A stretch of DNA of 64,000 nt from Arenimonas sp. (lineage in GTDB: Bacteria; Pseudomonadota; Alphaproteobacteria; Rhizobiales; Rhizobiaceae). The DNA lies in assembly GCA_019459145.1 (NCBI GenBank), contig JAIBEK010000027.1, forward strand, positions 62,001 to 126,000, in the 5' to 3' direction. The notes under the pieces were generated by a model. It was not told the DNA's origin, did not search any database, and was given only the letters and a program-made list of their open reading frames with translations. This document shows, one piece after another, positions 17,806 through 26,442 of the stretch (its first letter is position 1; each line of letters opens with the position of its first letter). The position numbers and the translations under genes are program-made.

Positions 17806-18624
17806 TCAGGCTCCCATGGCGGATAGAGGTGCTGTTGGCGCGCGTTTGGTTCTGCCTTGCGAACGTCGCGTCCGGAACCGGATGTGGCAGATGTTGCCGC
17901 TGTCCTGCTCTACATCGACATCGACGCCGAATACGTCTCGTATGCGAGCCTCTGTCAGCACCTCCCACGGCTGGCCAAGGGCAACGAGACGCCCACCTTG
18001 CATAACCGCGATCCGGTCGCAGAACATGGCTGCATGATTGAGATCGTGCAGTGCCGCCACCACTGTCAGAGCCTGGCGCTGAACCAGATCGAGAAGACTG
18101 ATCTGGTGACCGATGTCGAGATGATTGGTCGGCTCATCGAGCAACAGGATCCCCGGCTCCTGGGCAAGCGCCCGGGCAATGTGCAGGCGCTGACGTTCGC
18201 CGCCGGACAGCGTGTGCCAGAACCTTTCGGCGAGATGAGCCATATCAACGTTCTCGAGAGCCGAGTCGACGATACCATCATCCTGAGCCGTCCATGGCGA
18301 CAATGGCCCGAGATAGGGCGTGCGGCCGAGTTCGACCGCTTGCCGCGCCGTGATCCGTTCTCCGGTCTCCGCCTGCTGTTCGACGAAAGCCAGACGTTGC
18401 GCGACGGCACGCCGTCCAAGCTCACCGATCGGTGCACCATCCAGGAGGACCGCGCCCGACTTCGGTGTCCGAATGCCGGCAAGCAGCGACATGAGGCTCG
18501 TCTTGCCCGATCCGTTCGGACCGATGATGCCAAGGAATTCGCCCGCCTCTACAGCGAGTGACACGTCCATCAGGATATCCGCGCCACCAACGGACCAGGT
18601 AACGTGATCGGCTGAAAGCGTCAT
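17806..18624 (-). CDS. BtuD/FecE-type ABC ATPase
   Basis: A 272-aa ATPase of the iron-siderophore/B12 importer group: Walker A GPNGSGKTS, signature LSGGERQRL, Walker B ILLLDEPTNHLD and switch HDLNHA. It overlaps the permease stop by four bases. The cobalamin riboswitch upstream of the operon makes corrinoid (or cobalt chelate) import the likeliest use. Confidence 0.94.
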   Translation of the reverse strand: MTLSADHVTWSVGGADILMDVSLAVEAGEFLGIIGPNGSGKTSLMSLLAGIRTPKSGAVLLDGAPIGELGRRAVAQRLAFVEQQAETGERITARQAVELGRTPYLGPLSPWTAQDDGIVDSALENVDMAHLAERFWHTLSGGERQRLHIARALAQEPGILLLDEPTNHLDIGHQISLLDLVQRQALTVVAALHDLNHAAMFCDRIAVMQGGRLVALGQPWEVLTEARIRDVFGVDVDVEQDSGNICHIRFRTRRSQGRTKRAPTAPLSAMGA

Positions 18625-19649
18625 GCGCGAGCCCTCCTTTGTCCGAGAATGAGTGCGAAGGCAGGCGCACCGACGAGCGCGGTGATCACGCCGATCGGCA
18701 GGACCTGGCCAGGGATTAGTGTCCGCGACAGGATGTCGGCGATAATCATGAAGACCGCGCCAATTAACGCGGCCGCGGGAAGCAGCACACCGTGCCGCAC
18801 GCCAACCAGCATCTTCGCAGCATGAGGAATGACCAACCCGACGAATCCTATTGACCCCACGATCGAGACCATGACTGCGGTCATCATCGCCGACACACCG
18901 ACAAGCGCCAGATGGGTGCGTCGCACCGAGATGCCGAGCGAGGCGGCCGATTCCGAGCCGAAGGTGAAAGCGTCGAGTGCCCGTGCGTGCCAGAGGCAGA
19001 CGGCAAAGCCGACGAGCGCCGCCGGCACCGCCATCCAGGCATCCGGCCAGCGCACGCCCGACAGGTTTCCCAGCAGCCAGAACATGATGCCGCGGGCCTG
19101 CTCGGCCGTTGCCGCCTTGGTGACGATGAAGGACGTAAGCGCGTTGAAGAGTTGCGAACCTGCGACGCCTGCCAGGATGATCGCCGCGGTGCCGCGCCCC
19201 GCCTTCACCGCCAGCACGTTGACCAGCGCAAAGGCGACCAGCGCGCCGAGGAAGGCGCCGAGCGGCATGGTCAACATCCCGGCGCCGAAACCAAGGATGG
19301 CGACGCTGACGGCACCCGTCGAAGCGCCAGCAGATATGCCGAGGATATAGGGATCGGCCAATGGGTTGCGCAGCAGCGATTGCAGCACGGCGCCGGAAAG
19401 CGCAAGTGCTGCGCCGCAGGATGCAGCGACCACGGCGCGGCTGAGACGATAGCTCCAGATGATGCCTTCATCGATCGGCTCCAGCGGATAGCCCGCGTTC
19501 CAGAGCCGGTTTGCCACTGTCTGTGCCACGGTCGAGAACGGGATGGCCGTCTCACCGATCGCGGCTCCGAACCAGAGCGCGATCAGCAGGGTGGCGAGCG
19601 CGGCGAATGCCGCACCCGTTCGTCCGATCGATCTCAGTGTCCTGTTCAC
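18621..19649 (-). CDS. BtuC/FecCD-type ABC permease
   Basis: A 342-aa FecCD-family permease with about ten membrane spans; conserved stretches include LSRAVVAASCGAALALSGAVLQSLLRNPLADPYILG (split across the first coupling region) and GFVGLVIPHAAKML. GTG 19649 is preferred as start because it overlaps the binding-protein stop (GTGA) and gives the normal N-terminus. It works with the ATPase downstream. Confidence 0.93.
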   Translation of the reverse strand: MNRTLRSIGRTGAAFAALATLLIALWFGAAIGETAIPFSTVAQTVANRLWNAGYPLEPIDEGIIWSYRLSRAVVAASCGAALALSGAVLQSLLRNPLADPYILGISAGASTGAVSVAILGFGAGMLTMPLGAFLGALVAFALVNVLAVKAGRGTAAIILAGVAGSQLFNALTSFIVTKAATAEQARGIMFWLLGNLSGVRWPDAWMAVPAALVGFAVCLWHARALDAFTFGSESAASLGISVRRTHLALVGVSAMMTAVMVSIVGSIGFVGLVIPHAAKMLVGVRHGVLLPAAALIGAVFMIIADILSRTLIPGQVLPIGVITALVGAPAFALILGQRRARA

Positions 19650-20677
19650 TTGGCAAGACCAGCTTCGGCGATGGCATCCGCCAGCGCCTCGATGCCCTCG
19701 ATTGTGCGGATCGTCGGGTTCATGGCCTGCGCGTCCATGTTGAAGACATGATCGTTCTTCACCGCCGGCATGAGGCTGGCGACGGGATCGGTCTTCAGGA
19801 AATCGAGCTTGGCCTCTAGGCTGTCCAGCGGATAGCGACGGCGTTCCATGGAGCCCGCAACAATGATCGTCGGGTCGGCCTTGGCAATCGTTTCCCATCC
19901 GACCGTCGGCCATTCGTCATCCGTCTTTATGATGTTCTCAATGCCGAGCGCCGACATGATATAGCCCGGTGCACCGTTCTTTCCCGCAACATAGGGATCG
20001 GCATCCGCAGCGCTGGAGAACCAGAAGACAGCCGACAGCTTGCCCTCGGCCGACGCCACCTTGTCGCGGGCCGCCTGTTCACGCTTCTTCAGGTCGGCGA
20101 TGACTTCCTCGCCCTTGTCCTGGACGTTGTAGATCTGGGCCAGCTCACGGATTTCCTGATAGACGAGGTCCATGGTGAAGACCTGGTGGCGCACGCCGTC
20201 GCTGGCGGCAGAGTTTTCCTTGCCGGTGCAATCGGACGGAGAGGTATAGACCGGGATACCAAGCTCCTCGAACTGCTCGGGCTTCGCCACCACCCCTTCC
20301 GGGCCAACCTGCCACTGGAACTGAACGGTGATGAGGTCCGGTTTCTTGGCCAGCACGCTTTCGAAGCTCGGATCGTTGTCGGCTAGGCGTTCGATCCCGG
20401 CATTGACCTCCTCATAGCCCTTTAGAACCGGACCAACCCAGAGCGCAGTGCCCGCGACCTTGTCGGCAAGGCCGAGCAGATAGAGGATTTCGGTGCTGCT
20501 TTGGCCGATCGATACGGTCTTTGCCGGCGCCTTCTCGATGGCAATCTGGCGACCGCAGTTTTGCAGGGTCAACGGATAGGTGGTCTCGGCGGCCTGTGCG
20601 TAACCGGCAAGGGCGCCGGATGCCAGCGACGCGAACAGGAAGCCTGCGCGAAGCGGCATTTTGATGAGCGATGTCAT
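19646..20677 (-). CDS. BtuF/FecB-type ABC substrate-binding protein
   Basis: A 343-aa periplasmic binding protein: signal peptide (MTSLIKMPLRAGFLFASLAS..., cleaved near AQAAE) and a TroA-fold mature domain with a long backbone helix. ATG 20677 overlaps the TGA of the leader frame (ATGA), pointing to translational coupling. The cobalamin riboswitch about 190 bp upstream indicates B12 or related corrinoids as ligand, though a siderophore cannot be ruled out. A truncated paralogue lies at 16717-16974. Confidence 0.93.
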   Translation of the reverse strand: MTSLIKMPLRAGFLFASLASGALAGYAQAAETTYPLTLQNCGRQIAIEKAPAKTVSIGQSSTEILYLLGLADKVAGTALWVGPVLKGYEEVNAGIERLADNDPSFESVLAKKPDLITVQFQWQVGPEGVVAKPEQFEELGIPVYTSPSDCTGKENSAASDGVRHQVFTMDLVYQEIRELAQIYNVQDKGEEVIADLKKREQAARDKVASAEGKLSAVFWFSSAADADPYVAGKNGAPGYIMSALGIENIIKTDDEWPTVGWETIAKADPTIIVAGSMERRRYPLDSLEAKLDFLKTDPVASLMPAVKNDHVFNMDAQAMNPTIRTIEGIEALADAIAEAGLAK

Positions 20678-20822
20678 GATGTGTCCCCGAATTCGGATTG
20701 AAAGCCGCGCCAAGGCGGCAGGGCGAAGCGAAGGACGGTCAGGCCGTCCGTACGCTCGAACAATCGACAGGTTTGGGGAAAGGCAGCGTCGGTCGACGCC
20801 GCGAGGCGCTGGTGATCTTCAT
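20674..20822 (-). CDS. leader ORF with apparent -1 frameshift before the transporter
   Basis: ATG 20822 has a strong AGGAG six bases ahead and lies just 3' of the riboswitch. Frame 0 gives a 27-aa peptide (MKITSASRRRPTLPFPKPVD...) ending at 20739. The -1 frame runs on as CRLFERTDGLTVLRF, LPPWRGFQSEFGDTS and stops at 20674, overlapping the binding-protein ATG as ATGA. The frames meet at T-TTC-CCC (20781-20775), a textbook X-XXY-YYZ slippery heptamer; a -1 slip gives a 49-aa protein. A plain one-base deletion (gene decay or sequencing error) is the alternative. I do not recognise the protein. Confidence 0.5.
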
Positions 20823-20870
20823 TGCATACTCCTGTTCCGAGCTTCCCCGCCCGTGACGATGGATCGATAG

Positions 20871-21080
20871 GTGACGGCAGGTCTCCTGGCTCGCGGATAT
20901 CCGACGTCCATCTGCCTTCCCATGCGGATCGCACAGTGGCATGGCGCTATGCGCCACAAGGATGGACGGCAATCCGCTTACAGTTGCGGGGGCAGCCACG
21001 GTTTTGGTCCCATGCGGGTCGTCCGCACCGTGTTCCCTATTATTCCCCTCCACTTCATGGGTAGGGGAACCGTCGCGGCC
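20871..21080 (-). ncRNA. cobalamin riboswitch
   Basis: Read on the minus strand, the element carries the conserved parts in order: AGGGAACacGGTG, the core GGCTGCCCCCGCAACTGTAAGCGG-type box (split here as GCTGCCCCCGCAACTG and TAAGCGG), the B12 box GCCACTG, and the 3' end GAGCCAGGAGACCTGCC. Adenosyl- or methylcobalamin binding normally shuts off expression of the downstream genes, here the leader ORF, BtuFCD-like transporter and methyltransferase. Confidence 0.95.
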
Positions 21081-21164
21081 AGTTAAGGGAGAAGCTGGCA
21101 ACCGGTCAAGGCCAGAGTTTGAGGCACCAAGGATAACCTTAAGCGGCTTGTCCATGAGCGCCTC

Positions 21165-21350
21165 CCAGTTCGGTGAGCCGCGTCGAAACCCGTTATGCAA
21201 GATCCCGGTCGTGGGACACCAGCAGAACAGCAAGCCGACGATCTGCTGCGACAACGGGACGACGTCCTGCTGGCTTACGGGATCAAGGCCAATCAGCATG
21301 GTCGGGTCCAGCGCCAGCCATGGCTCCTGCGGCAGGTTTCGGAATTCCAT
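21165..21350 (-). pseudogene. ABC-F-like ATPase C-terminal remnant
   Basis: One minus-strand frame reads QEPWLALDPTMLIGLDPVS, a damaged Walker B/DEPTNHLDxxS region with its Glu codon missing; a second frame continues AVLLVSHDRDLA and RVSTRLTEL, the H-loop and tail typical of ABC-F/Uup ATPases. Frame change, an internal stop after RDLA and loss of the N-terminal parts mark it as decayed. Confidence 0.6.
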
Positions 21351-21396
21351 ACAAGTGTTGTTCATCGCGCCCTCGGAATTGACCACGAATGCGTAT

Positions 21397-21443
21397 GTAA
21401 TGTTATTACGCTCGTCAATCGAAAATGTAATGTAATAACATTT
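21397..21443. promoter_or_regulatory. two Zur-like boxes
   Basis: AAATGTAATGTAATAACATTT (21423-21443, 21 bases; arms AAATGT/ACATTT) has the size and symmetry of the zinc-uptake regulator box, and a second site GTAATGTTATTAC lies at 21397-21409. Both are AT-rich islands in GC-rich DNA. They sit just upstream of the ABC-F-like remnant, so the original target gene may be lost. Confidence 0.55.
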
Positions 21444-21749
21444 ACATCAACCCAGCGAGGCGGGTTACCAAACGCGGATCATTCCAGAGGACCGCCATGC
21501 CTCAGCTCGGGCATTGCAGCCACGCCTCGTTGGCATGAACTGCCGCGACAGCAAAAGCAACTGGTTTGCAGATTAGCCAGATTGCGAGGAGTAAGGTCGG
21601 CGCGGAACGTTGCCCCCCTTTTGGCGATCAGCCCCGGCTCGCCCGTCACCAACCGGGGATGTGGAGCTTTGCCCTCAGATCTCACCAGAGCGTGTCTCAG
21701 TATCGTTCGACCAAAGCCGGCCCCTGCCGGTCTGTGAGAGGGCAGGCAG
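21444..21749. other. intergenic stretch without a supported gene
   Basis: Open frames exist on both strands but none shows family features, a convincing ribosome site, or membrane or motif structure. It separates the cobalamin operon region from the stress module. Confidence 0.5.
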
Positions 21750-22589
21750 CTAGTGCGAAAGCAGGACCGGCAGCCGAAGATCGGCGAACACGCCCTTCGT
21801 GGCGCCTCCGAGGATGAAGTCGCGAATGCGTGAATGGCCAAAGGCCCCCATGACCAGCATGTCCGCACCGGCTGTGAGTGCCGCTTCCTGGAGGGCCAGG
21901 GCAATTGACCGATCCTCCAGTGATATGTTTTGGGCTTCAGCTCGAAGGCCACGCTTCTTCAGCGACAAGACGAGAGCTTGCCCAAGATCCTGGCGGTTGA
22001 GCTGCTTCTCCTCCTCAACGGTCAGCACTGTAACATGGGTCTCCTCACCGACGAACATCATGGCGTCGGCAAGCGCGCGAGCCGCCACACGGCTGCCGTC
22101 CCACGCGACCGCGAGGTGGTGAACCGGATCACGACCGGCCGAAGAAGGAACGAGGATCGCCGGACGCCCAGATCCAAAGATCACCGCCTGAGCAAACTCC
22201 TGAACGGCAAGCATATCTTTGGCCCATGGCAAGAAGGAGACATCGTGATAGCGAGCCTCGTTTGCCGCAGCGTCGCCCGCCACACCTGCCGGAAGGTGCC
22301 TGCTTGTGCACTTCGCCTTGATGGCCGGTCCAGCGTGTTGCAGAACAAGGTCCTGCAGTCGACGGCAATGGGCCCGACTGTTCTCTTCGGTGGTCTGGAT
22401 CAATTCGGCAAGATTGAGGAGCAGGCCGCCCAGCGGAGGCGCCATAGGCGGAATATCCACGGAAAACGTCGCGGCATGAAGCTCACAACCCAGTCCTTCG
22501 GCGAGAGAGACAGCCGCTGCGACAGGCTCGTCCGGGACGACGTCCGGATAGGTGACAAGCGGCATGTAGCTGAGGCGAATATGGGGCAT
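21750..22589 (-). CDS. universal stress protein, UspA family
   Basis: A 279-aa protein with a clear C-terminal Usp domain (about 150-279) ending GADMLVMGAFGHSRIRDFILGGATKGVF...PVLLSH. The nucleotide motif G-2X-G-9X-G-(S/T) is present except that the last position is Gly. The N-terminal half is diverged. It lies 49 bp downstream of a second Usp gene in the same direction, and the pair probably answers the FixK/FNR box at 23557. Confidence 0.9.
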   Translation of the reverse strand: MPHIRLSYMPLVTYPDVVPDEPVAAAVSLAEGLGCELHAATFSVDIPPMAPPLGGLLLNLAELIQTTEENSRAHCRRLQDLVLQHAGPAIKAKCTSRHLPAGVAGDAAANEARYHDVSFLPWAKDMLAVQEFAQAVIFGSGRPAILVPSSAGRDPVHHLAVAWDGSRVAARALADAMMFVGEETHVTVLTVEEEKQLNRQDLGQALVLSLKKRGLRAEAQNISLEDRSIALALQEAALTAGADMLVMGAFGHSRIRDFILGGATKGVFADLRLPVLLSH

Positions 22590-22638
22590 GAGAGGCTCTT
22601 TGCGTTCAGGTTAACATGGTTGAGTGGGACACCAGAGA

Positions 22639-23502
22639 TCAGGAAGAGCGCTGCGGCGGTACGGCCAGCACGTCGACGTCCGAATCACTCAAGACCTTTT
22701 CCGTCACACTGCCCAGCAGCAGTCTTTCAAAGCCGCGCCTGCCGTGGGTGGCAAGGACGACCAAATCGGCGGGGACTTCGGCTGCCGCCGCGAGAATCTC
22801 GTGATTTGCCGTCGTCTCCTCATAGCGCAAAAGAGAGTCGATTTGTTCGAGCCGGATCGAGGCGATGAAGGCGGACAAAGCAGTCGACGCTTTCCGCCAT
22901 TCGTCCTCGATGTAGAGCATCTTCTCACGCCCCGTCATGTCGGACGTCATTGTGAGCCGCAGCATGGGTGCATCGAATACATAAAGCATCGAATGAGGCA
23001 GATTGTCGGCTAGATGAAGCTTGACGTAGGATGTCATTGCATCCCGCGACCCATCGCTAAGGTCCGTCGTCAGCAAGACGTGTCGGTATTGCCCTGCCGG
23101 TGTCGCATTCACCATCAGAACGGGACAGGGAGCGTTTCGGATCGTCCGCTCCGCGGTCGTGCCGACAAAGATATCGCGAAACAGCTGCCGTCGATGCGGT
23201 CCTATGACAAGCAGATCGGGCCTCGACTCGCTTGCGGTTTGGACGATTGCCTGAGAAGGTTCGGCCAGGACGACCCTTGCCTCGCACGGCACACCGTCGA
23301 CATTACGGACCGTGGCACTCATTTCACGAAGCAGCGCCTCGGCCTCACGCTTCTCCTCATCGACAAGACGGCGTGGCTTGTCTTCATCGACGGCCGTCAC
23401 GAGCGTAATCGAAGCCCCCGTTTGCCTGGCCAGAAGTGTCGCCCGGCGAAGAGCGCGATCGGAGCGTTCAGAAAAGTCGGTCGCCACCATAATGTGCTTC
23501 AT
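22639..23502 (-). CDS. tandem-domain universal stress protein
   Basis: A 287-aa double Usp protein. The second domain has the full ATP motif ATHGRRGFERLLLGSVTEKV (G-x9-G-S); the first domain keeps IGPHRRQLFRDIFVGTTAER, where an Arg replaces the second Gly. It starts MKHIMVATDFSERSDRAL, the canonical Usp beginning. The start is 55 bp from the anaerobox in the divergent promoter, consistent with low-oxygen or NO-linked expression. Confidence 0.93.
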   Translation of the reverse strand: MKHIMVATDFSERSDRALRRATLLARQTGASITLVTAVDEDKPRRLVDEEKREAEALLREMSATVRNVDGVPCEARVVLAEPSQAIVQTASESRPDLLVIGPHRRQLFRDIFVGTTAERTIRNAPCPVLMVNATPAGQYRHVLLTTDLSDGSRDAMTSYVKLHLADNLPHSMLYVFDAPMLRLTMTSDMTGREKMLYIEDEWRKASTALSAFIASIRLEQIDSLLRYEETTANHEILAAAAEVPADLVVLATHGRRGFERLLLGSVTEKVLSDSDVDVLAVPPQRSS

Positions 23503-23556
23503 AACTCGCTCCTCTCATCCTGCCTAAGATCAAAGCATGAGTATTCGCCATCAGCT

Positions 23557-23570
23557 TTGACTTCGATCAA
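23557..23570. promoter_or_regulatory. FixK/FNR-type box in divergent promoter
   Basis: TTGAC-TTCG-ATCAA fits TTGAY-N4-RTCAA exactly. It is almost midway between the Usp start (23502, minus) and the HTH/antiporter start (23628, plus), so one dimer could serve both directions. Confidence 0.75.
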
Positions 23571-23627
23571 TGATACCACCTCAGATGCAGCTATCCTTCA
23601 ACATATGAGAGCAAAGGGTGCCATACG

Positions 23628-23882
23628 ATGCCACACGACCAGTATCAGACCGTTCAGGAGATTGCCGACCGGCTAAAAGTGAGCGAGACGACGGTGCGAC
23701 ACTGGATAAAGGACGGCTCGCTCCGGGCGATCGACATCGGCAAAGGTTGGCGCATCTCTGACGCGGATTTGCAGGACTTTCTTCGCCGCCATGAAACGCG
23801 GCCGCGCGAGGCTGGCGGACGACTTGCAGAGGCTTCACCGTCGATAACCTTCCCAAACGGCAACAGCCTTCAGGAGCATTGA
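23628..23882 (+). CDS. excisionase-like helix-turn-helix protein
   Basis: An 84-aa protein with an HTH_17/MerR-like DNA-binding domain (TVQEIADRLKVSETTVRHWIKDGSLRAI, then GKGWRISDADLQDFL). Such proteins bind DNA as excisionases or small transcription factors. No integrase is nearby. Its stop overlaps the antiporter start (TGATG), so a regulatory role for the downstream transporter or the stress genes is more plausible than excision. Confidence 0.85.
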   Translation: MPHDQYQTVQEIADRLKVSETTVRHWIKDGSLRAIDIGKGWRISDADLQDFLRRHETRPREAGGRLAEASPSITFPNGNSLQEH

Positions 23883-25612
23883 TGGCTATCCCTTTGCTGA
23901 CACCGTTTACCGAGATCGCATTGTTGCTGTTCATGGCAGCTCTGATCGGACTTGTCGGCGTGTTGCTTCGCCAACCTCTCATCGTCAGCTTCATTGCAGT
24001 CGGATTGATGGCGGGCCCCTCGGCACTGGACGTCGTGCATTCAGATGCCCAAATCGACCTGCTCGCGGAACTCGGGATCGCGGTTCTGCTGTTCCTCGTC
24101 GGTATCAAGCTGGACGTCAAACTGATCCGCTCGCTCGGCGCCGTCTCCTTGATGACAGGACTTGGCCAGGTCGCATTCACCTCGATCTTCGGCTACCTGA
24201 TCGGACTTGCCGTCGGGCTCGACCATCTCACGAGCCTCTATGTCGCCGTGGCTCTCACATTCTCGTCGACCATCATCATCGTCAAACTGCTGTCGGACAA
24301 ACGCGAGATCGACTCGCTGCATGGCCAGATCGCCCTCGGATTTCTGATCGTCCAGGATCTTGTGGTCGTCATCTCGATGATCGTCCTGTCCGCCATCGGT
24401 ATTGGCGCAGCCGCCGGCCATGGCAGCCATGGCGAAGGATCCGTATTCACCGTGTTCATTTCGGGGGCGGCGCTGGTGGCGCTGGTCGTCGTCTTCGTCC
24501 GCTACCTTGCGACACCGCTCACCGAGCGGCTCGCAAAAGCACCTGAATTGCTGGTCGTCTTCGCCATTGCCCAAGCGGCCGTGTTCGCTGCAATTGGTGA
24601 GATTGTCGGACTTGGAAAAGAGGTTGGCGGCCTCCTTGCCGGCGTGTCGCTGGCCTCGACGCCCTATCGCGAAACGATCGCGGCCCGCCTCGCACCCTTG
24701 CGGGATTTTCTCCTGCTCTTCTTCTTCATTGCGCTTGGCGCGACACTGGATCTGTCCCTCCTGGGCGCCAACATCTTCGCCGCCGTCGTCTTCTCCCTGT
24801 TCGTTCTCATTGGCAACCCACTGATCGTTCTCGCGATCATGGGCGCAATGGGCTACCGCAAGCGGACCGGTTTTCTCGCCGGCCTGACCGTCGCCCAGAT
24901 CAGCGAGTTCTCCCTGATCTTCGTGGCCATGGGTGTGATGATCGGCCATGTCCAGGAAGACGCGCTCGGTCTCGTCACTATGGTCGGACTGGTGACGATC
25001 GCCATCTCCACCTACATGATTACCTATTCCCACCGGCTCTTCGCTTTCTTCGAACCGCTGCTGGACGTGTTCGAACGCCGTGACACCTATCGTGAACCGG
25101 CAACTGACAATGATGGCGAGTCGGTTGCGAAAGGCGATATCATCCTCTTCGGGCTCGGGCGTTTCGGCAGCGCGGTCGGACTGCGGCTACAGCGGCGCGG
25201 CATCCCGGTGCTGGGGGTGGACTTCAATCCCCAGGCGGTTCGGCGCTGGAGAGACCTCGGCCTTGAGGCCCGCTTCGGCGACGCAACCGATCCGGAATTC
25301 CTCGCCGAACTGCCATTGCAGCGCGCCAGATGGGTTGTCTCCACCGTACCGCAGCATGTCACCGGTCTCACCGTTGAAGATACACGCCGGACGCTGATCC
25401 AGCTACTCAGGACTACCGGTTTCCAAGGGATGGTCGCGGTCACTTCGCATGGCGCGAAAGAGACGTCCGACCTCAAGCGATCGGGCGCGGACCTCGTGCT
25501 CGAGCCTTTCCAGGATGCCGCCGACCGGGCCGTCGAACTAGTATGCGGCGGTGAAACGGAGGATCGCACCGAAATCCCGGATATCGAAACGGAAGGCCGC
25601 CAACTCGTCTAA
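23882..25612 (+). CDS. CPA2-family monovalent cation:proton antiporter with TrkA-N domain
   Basis: A 576-aa KefB/YbaL-like protein: about twelve membrane spans (residues 5-390), then a cytoplasmic RCK/TrkA-N domain with the nucleotide motif LFGLGRFGSAVGLRL (about 420). It exchanges K+ or Na+ for protons under redox or pH control. ATG 23882 is coupled to the HTH gene stop. Together with the P-type ATPase downstream it suggests ion homeostasis during energy stress. Confidence 0.93.
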   Translation: MAIPLLTPFTEIALLLFMAALIGLVGVLLRQPLIVSFIAVGLMAGPSALDVVHSDAQIDLLAELGIAVLLFLVGIKLDVKLIRSLGAVSLMTGLGQVAFTSIFGYLIGLAVGLDHLTSLYVAVALTFSSTIIIVKLLSDKREIDSLHGQIALGFLIVQDLVVVISMIVLSAIGIGAAAGHGSHGEGSVFTVFISGAALVALVVVFVRYLATPLTERLAKAPELLVVFAIAQAAVFAAIGEIVGLGKEVGGLLAGVSLASTPYRETIAARLAPLRDFLLLFFFIALGATLDLSLLGANIFAAVVFSLFVLIGNPLIVLAIMGAMGYRKRTGFLAGLTVAQISEFSLIFVAMGVMIGHVQEDALGLVTMVGLVTIAISTYMITYSHRLFAFFEPLLDVFERRDTYREPATDNDGESVAKGDIILFGLGRFGSAVGLRLQRRGIPVLGVDFNPQAVRRWRDLGLEARFGDATDPEFLAELPLQRARWVVSTVPQHVTGLTVEDTRRTLIQLLRTTGFQGMVAVTSHGAKETSDLKRSGADLVLEPFQDAADRAVELVCGGETEDRTEIPDIETEGRQLV

Positions 25613-25650
25613 CGGCCTGCTCACTCTGATCGACCGAAGGAGGAACTGCA

Positions 25651-26421
25651 ATGAATCGCTTGAAGGGAAAGACTGCCATCGTAACAGGAGGTGCCGTCGG
25701 CATCGGTCGGGCCTGCGTGGAGCGTATGGCCGAAGAAGGTGCGAAGGTCGCGATCCTCGATCTGCTCGAACAAGAGGGCGCCGCCCTTGCTGAGGCTCTG
25801 ACAAAAGAGGGCCACGAGGTGGCGTTTTGGAAAGCCGATGCGGTCGATGAAAAGGCGATGAAGGCTGCTATCGATGCGGCCGCGATACGCTTCGGTGGCC
25901 TGAACATCATGGTCAACAACGCGGGCATATCCGGAACACCCAAACCGACCGATCAGGTAACCGAGGAGGAATGGGATCGAGTCCAGGCGGTCAACGTCAA
26001 GGGCGTCTTCTTCGGCACCAAACATGCTATTCCGCATTTACGTGTGGCTGGCGGTGGTTGCATCATCAATCTGTCGTCCATCGCGGGCTTGATCGGAGTC
26101 GGCGGCATCGCGCCTTATCACGCATCCAAAGGTGCGGTGCGACTGATGAGCAAGAACGACGCCATCACCTATGCCGCGGAGAAGATCCGGGTGAACTCCA
26201 TCCACCCGGCATACATCTGGACGCCGATGGTGGAAAACCATCTCCGCGCCACATCCGATGATCTGGAGGCCGCCAAGATTGCTGCCGGTTCTGCACACCC
26301 TATCGGCCATATGGGAGAACCGGACGATATCGCCTGGGCGGCGGTCTATCTGGCATCGGACGAGGCCAAATTCGTGACAGGAACTGAGCTGGTCGTCGAT
26401 GGCGGCTATACCGCACGCTGA
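25651..26421 (+). CDS. SDR-family NAD(P)-dependent oxidoreductase
   Basis: A 256-aa classical short-chain dehydrogenase. The cofactor motif is TGGAVGIGRA, then NNAGI, the catalytic Ser in NLSSIAG, and YHASK holds the Tyr/Lys pair. AAGGAGG lies eight bases before the ATG. It sits 38 bp after the antiporter and 21 bp before the P-type ATPase in the same direction, so it is likely co-transcribed. Substrate unknown. Confidence 0.92.
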   Translation: MNRLKGKTAIVTGGAVGIGRACVERMAEEGAKVAILDLLEQEGAALAEALTKEGHEVAFWKADAVDEKAMKAAIDAAAIRFGGLNIMVNNAGISGTPKPTDQVTEEEWDRVQAVNVKGVFFGTKHAIPHLRVAGGGCIINLSSIAGLIGVGGIAPYHASKGAVRLMSKNDAITYAAEKIRVNSIHPAYIWTPMVENHLRATSDDLEAAKIAAGSAHPIGHMGEPDDIAWAAVYLASDEAKFVTGTELVVDGGYTAR

Positions 26422-26442
26422 TCCCACAACAAGGAACCCGCC

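Noticed and set aside
20739-21386. 215-aa minus-strand open frame running through the riboswitch
   Set aside because: It passes through a structured RNA element; only the part after 20822 and the degraded ABC-F piece make sense.
23628-23882. Sign of a prophage or integrative element (excisionase)
   Set aside because: No integrase, attachment repeats or phage genes nearby; the gene is coupled to an antiporter.
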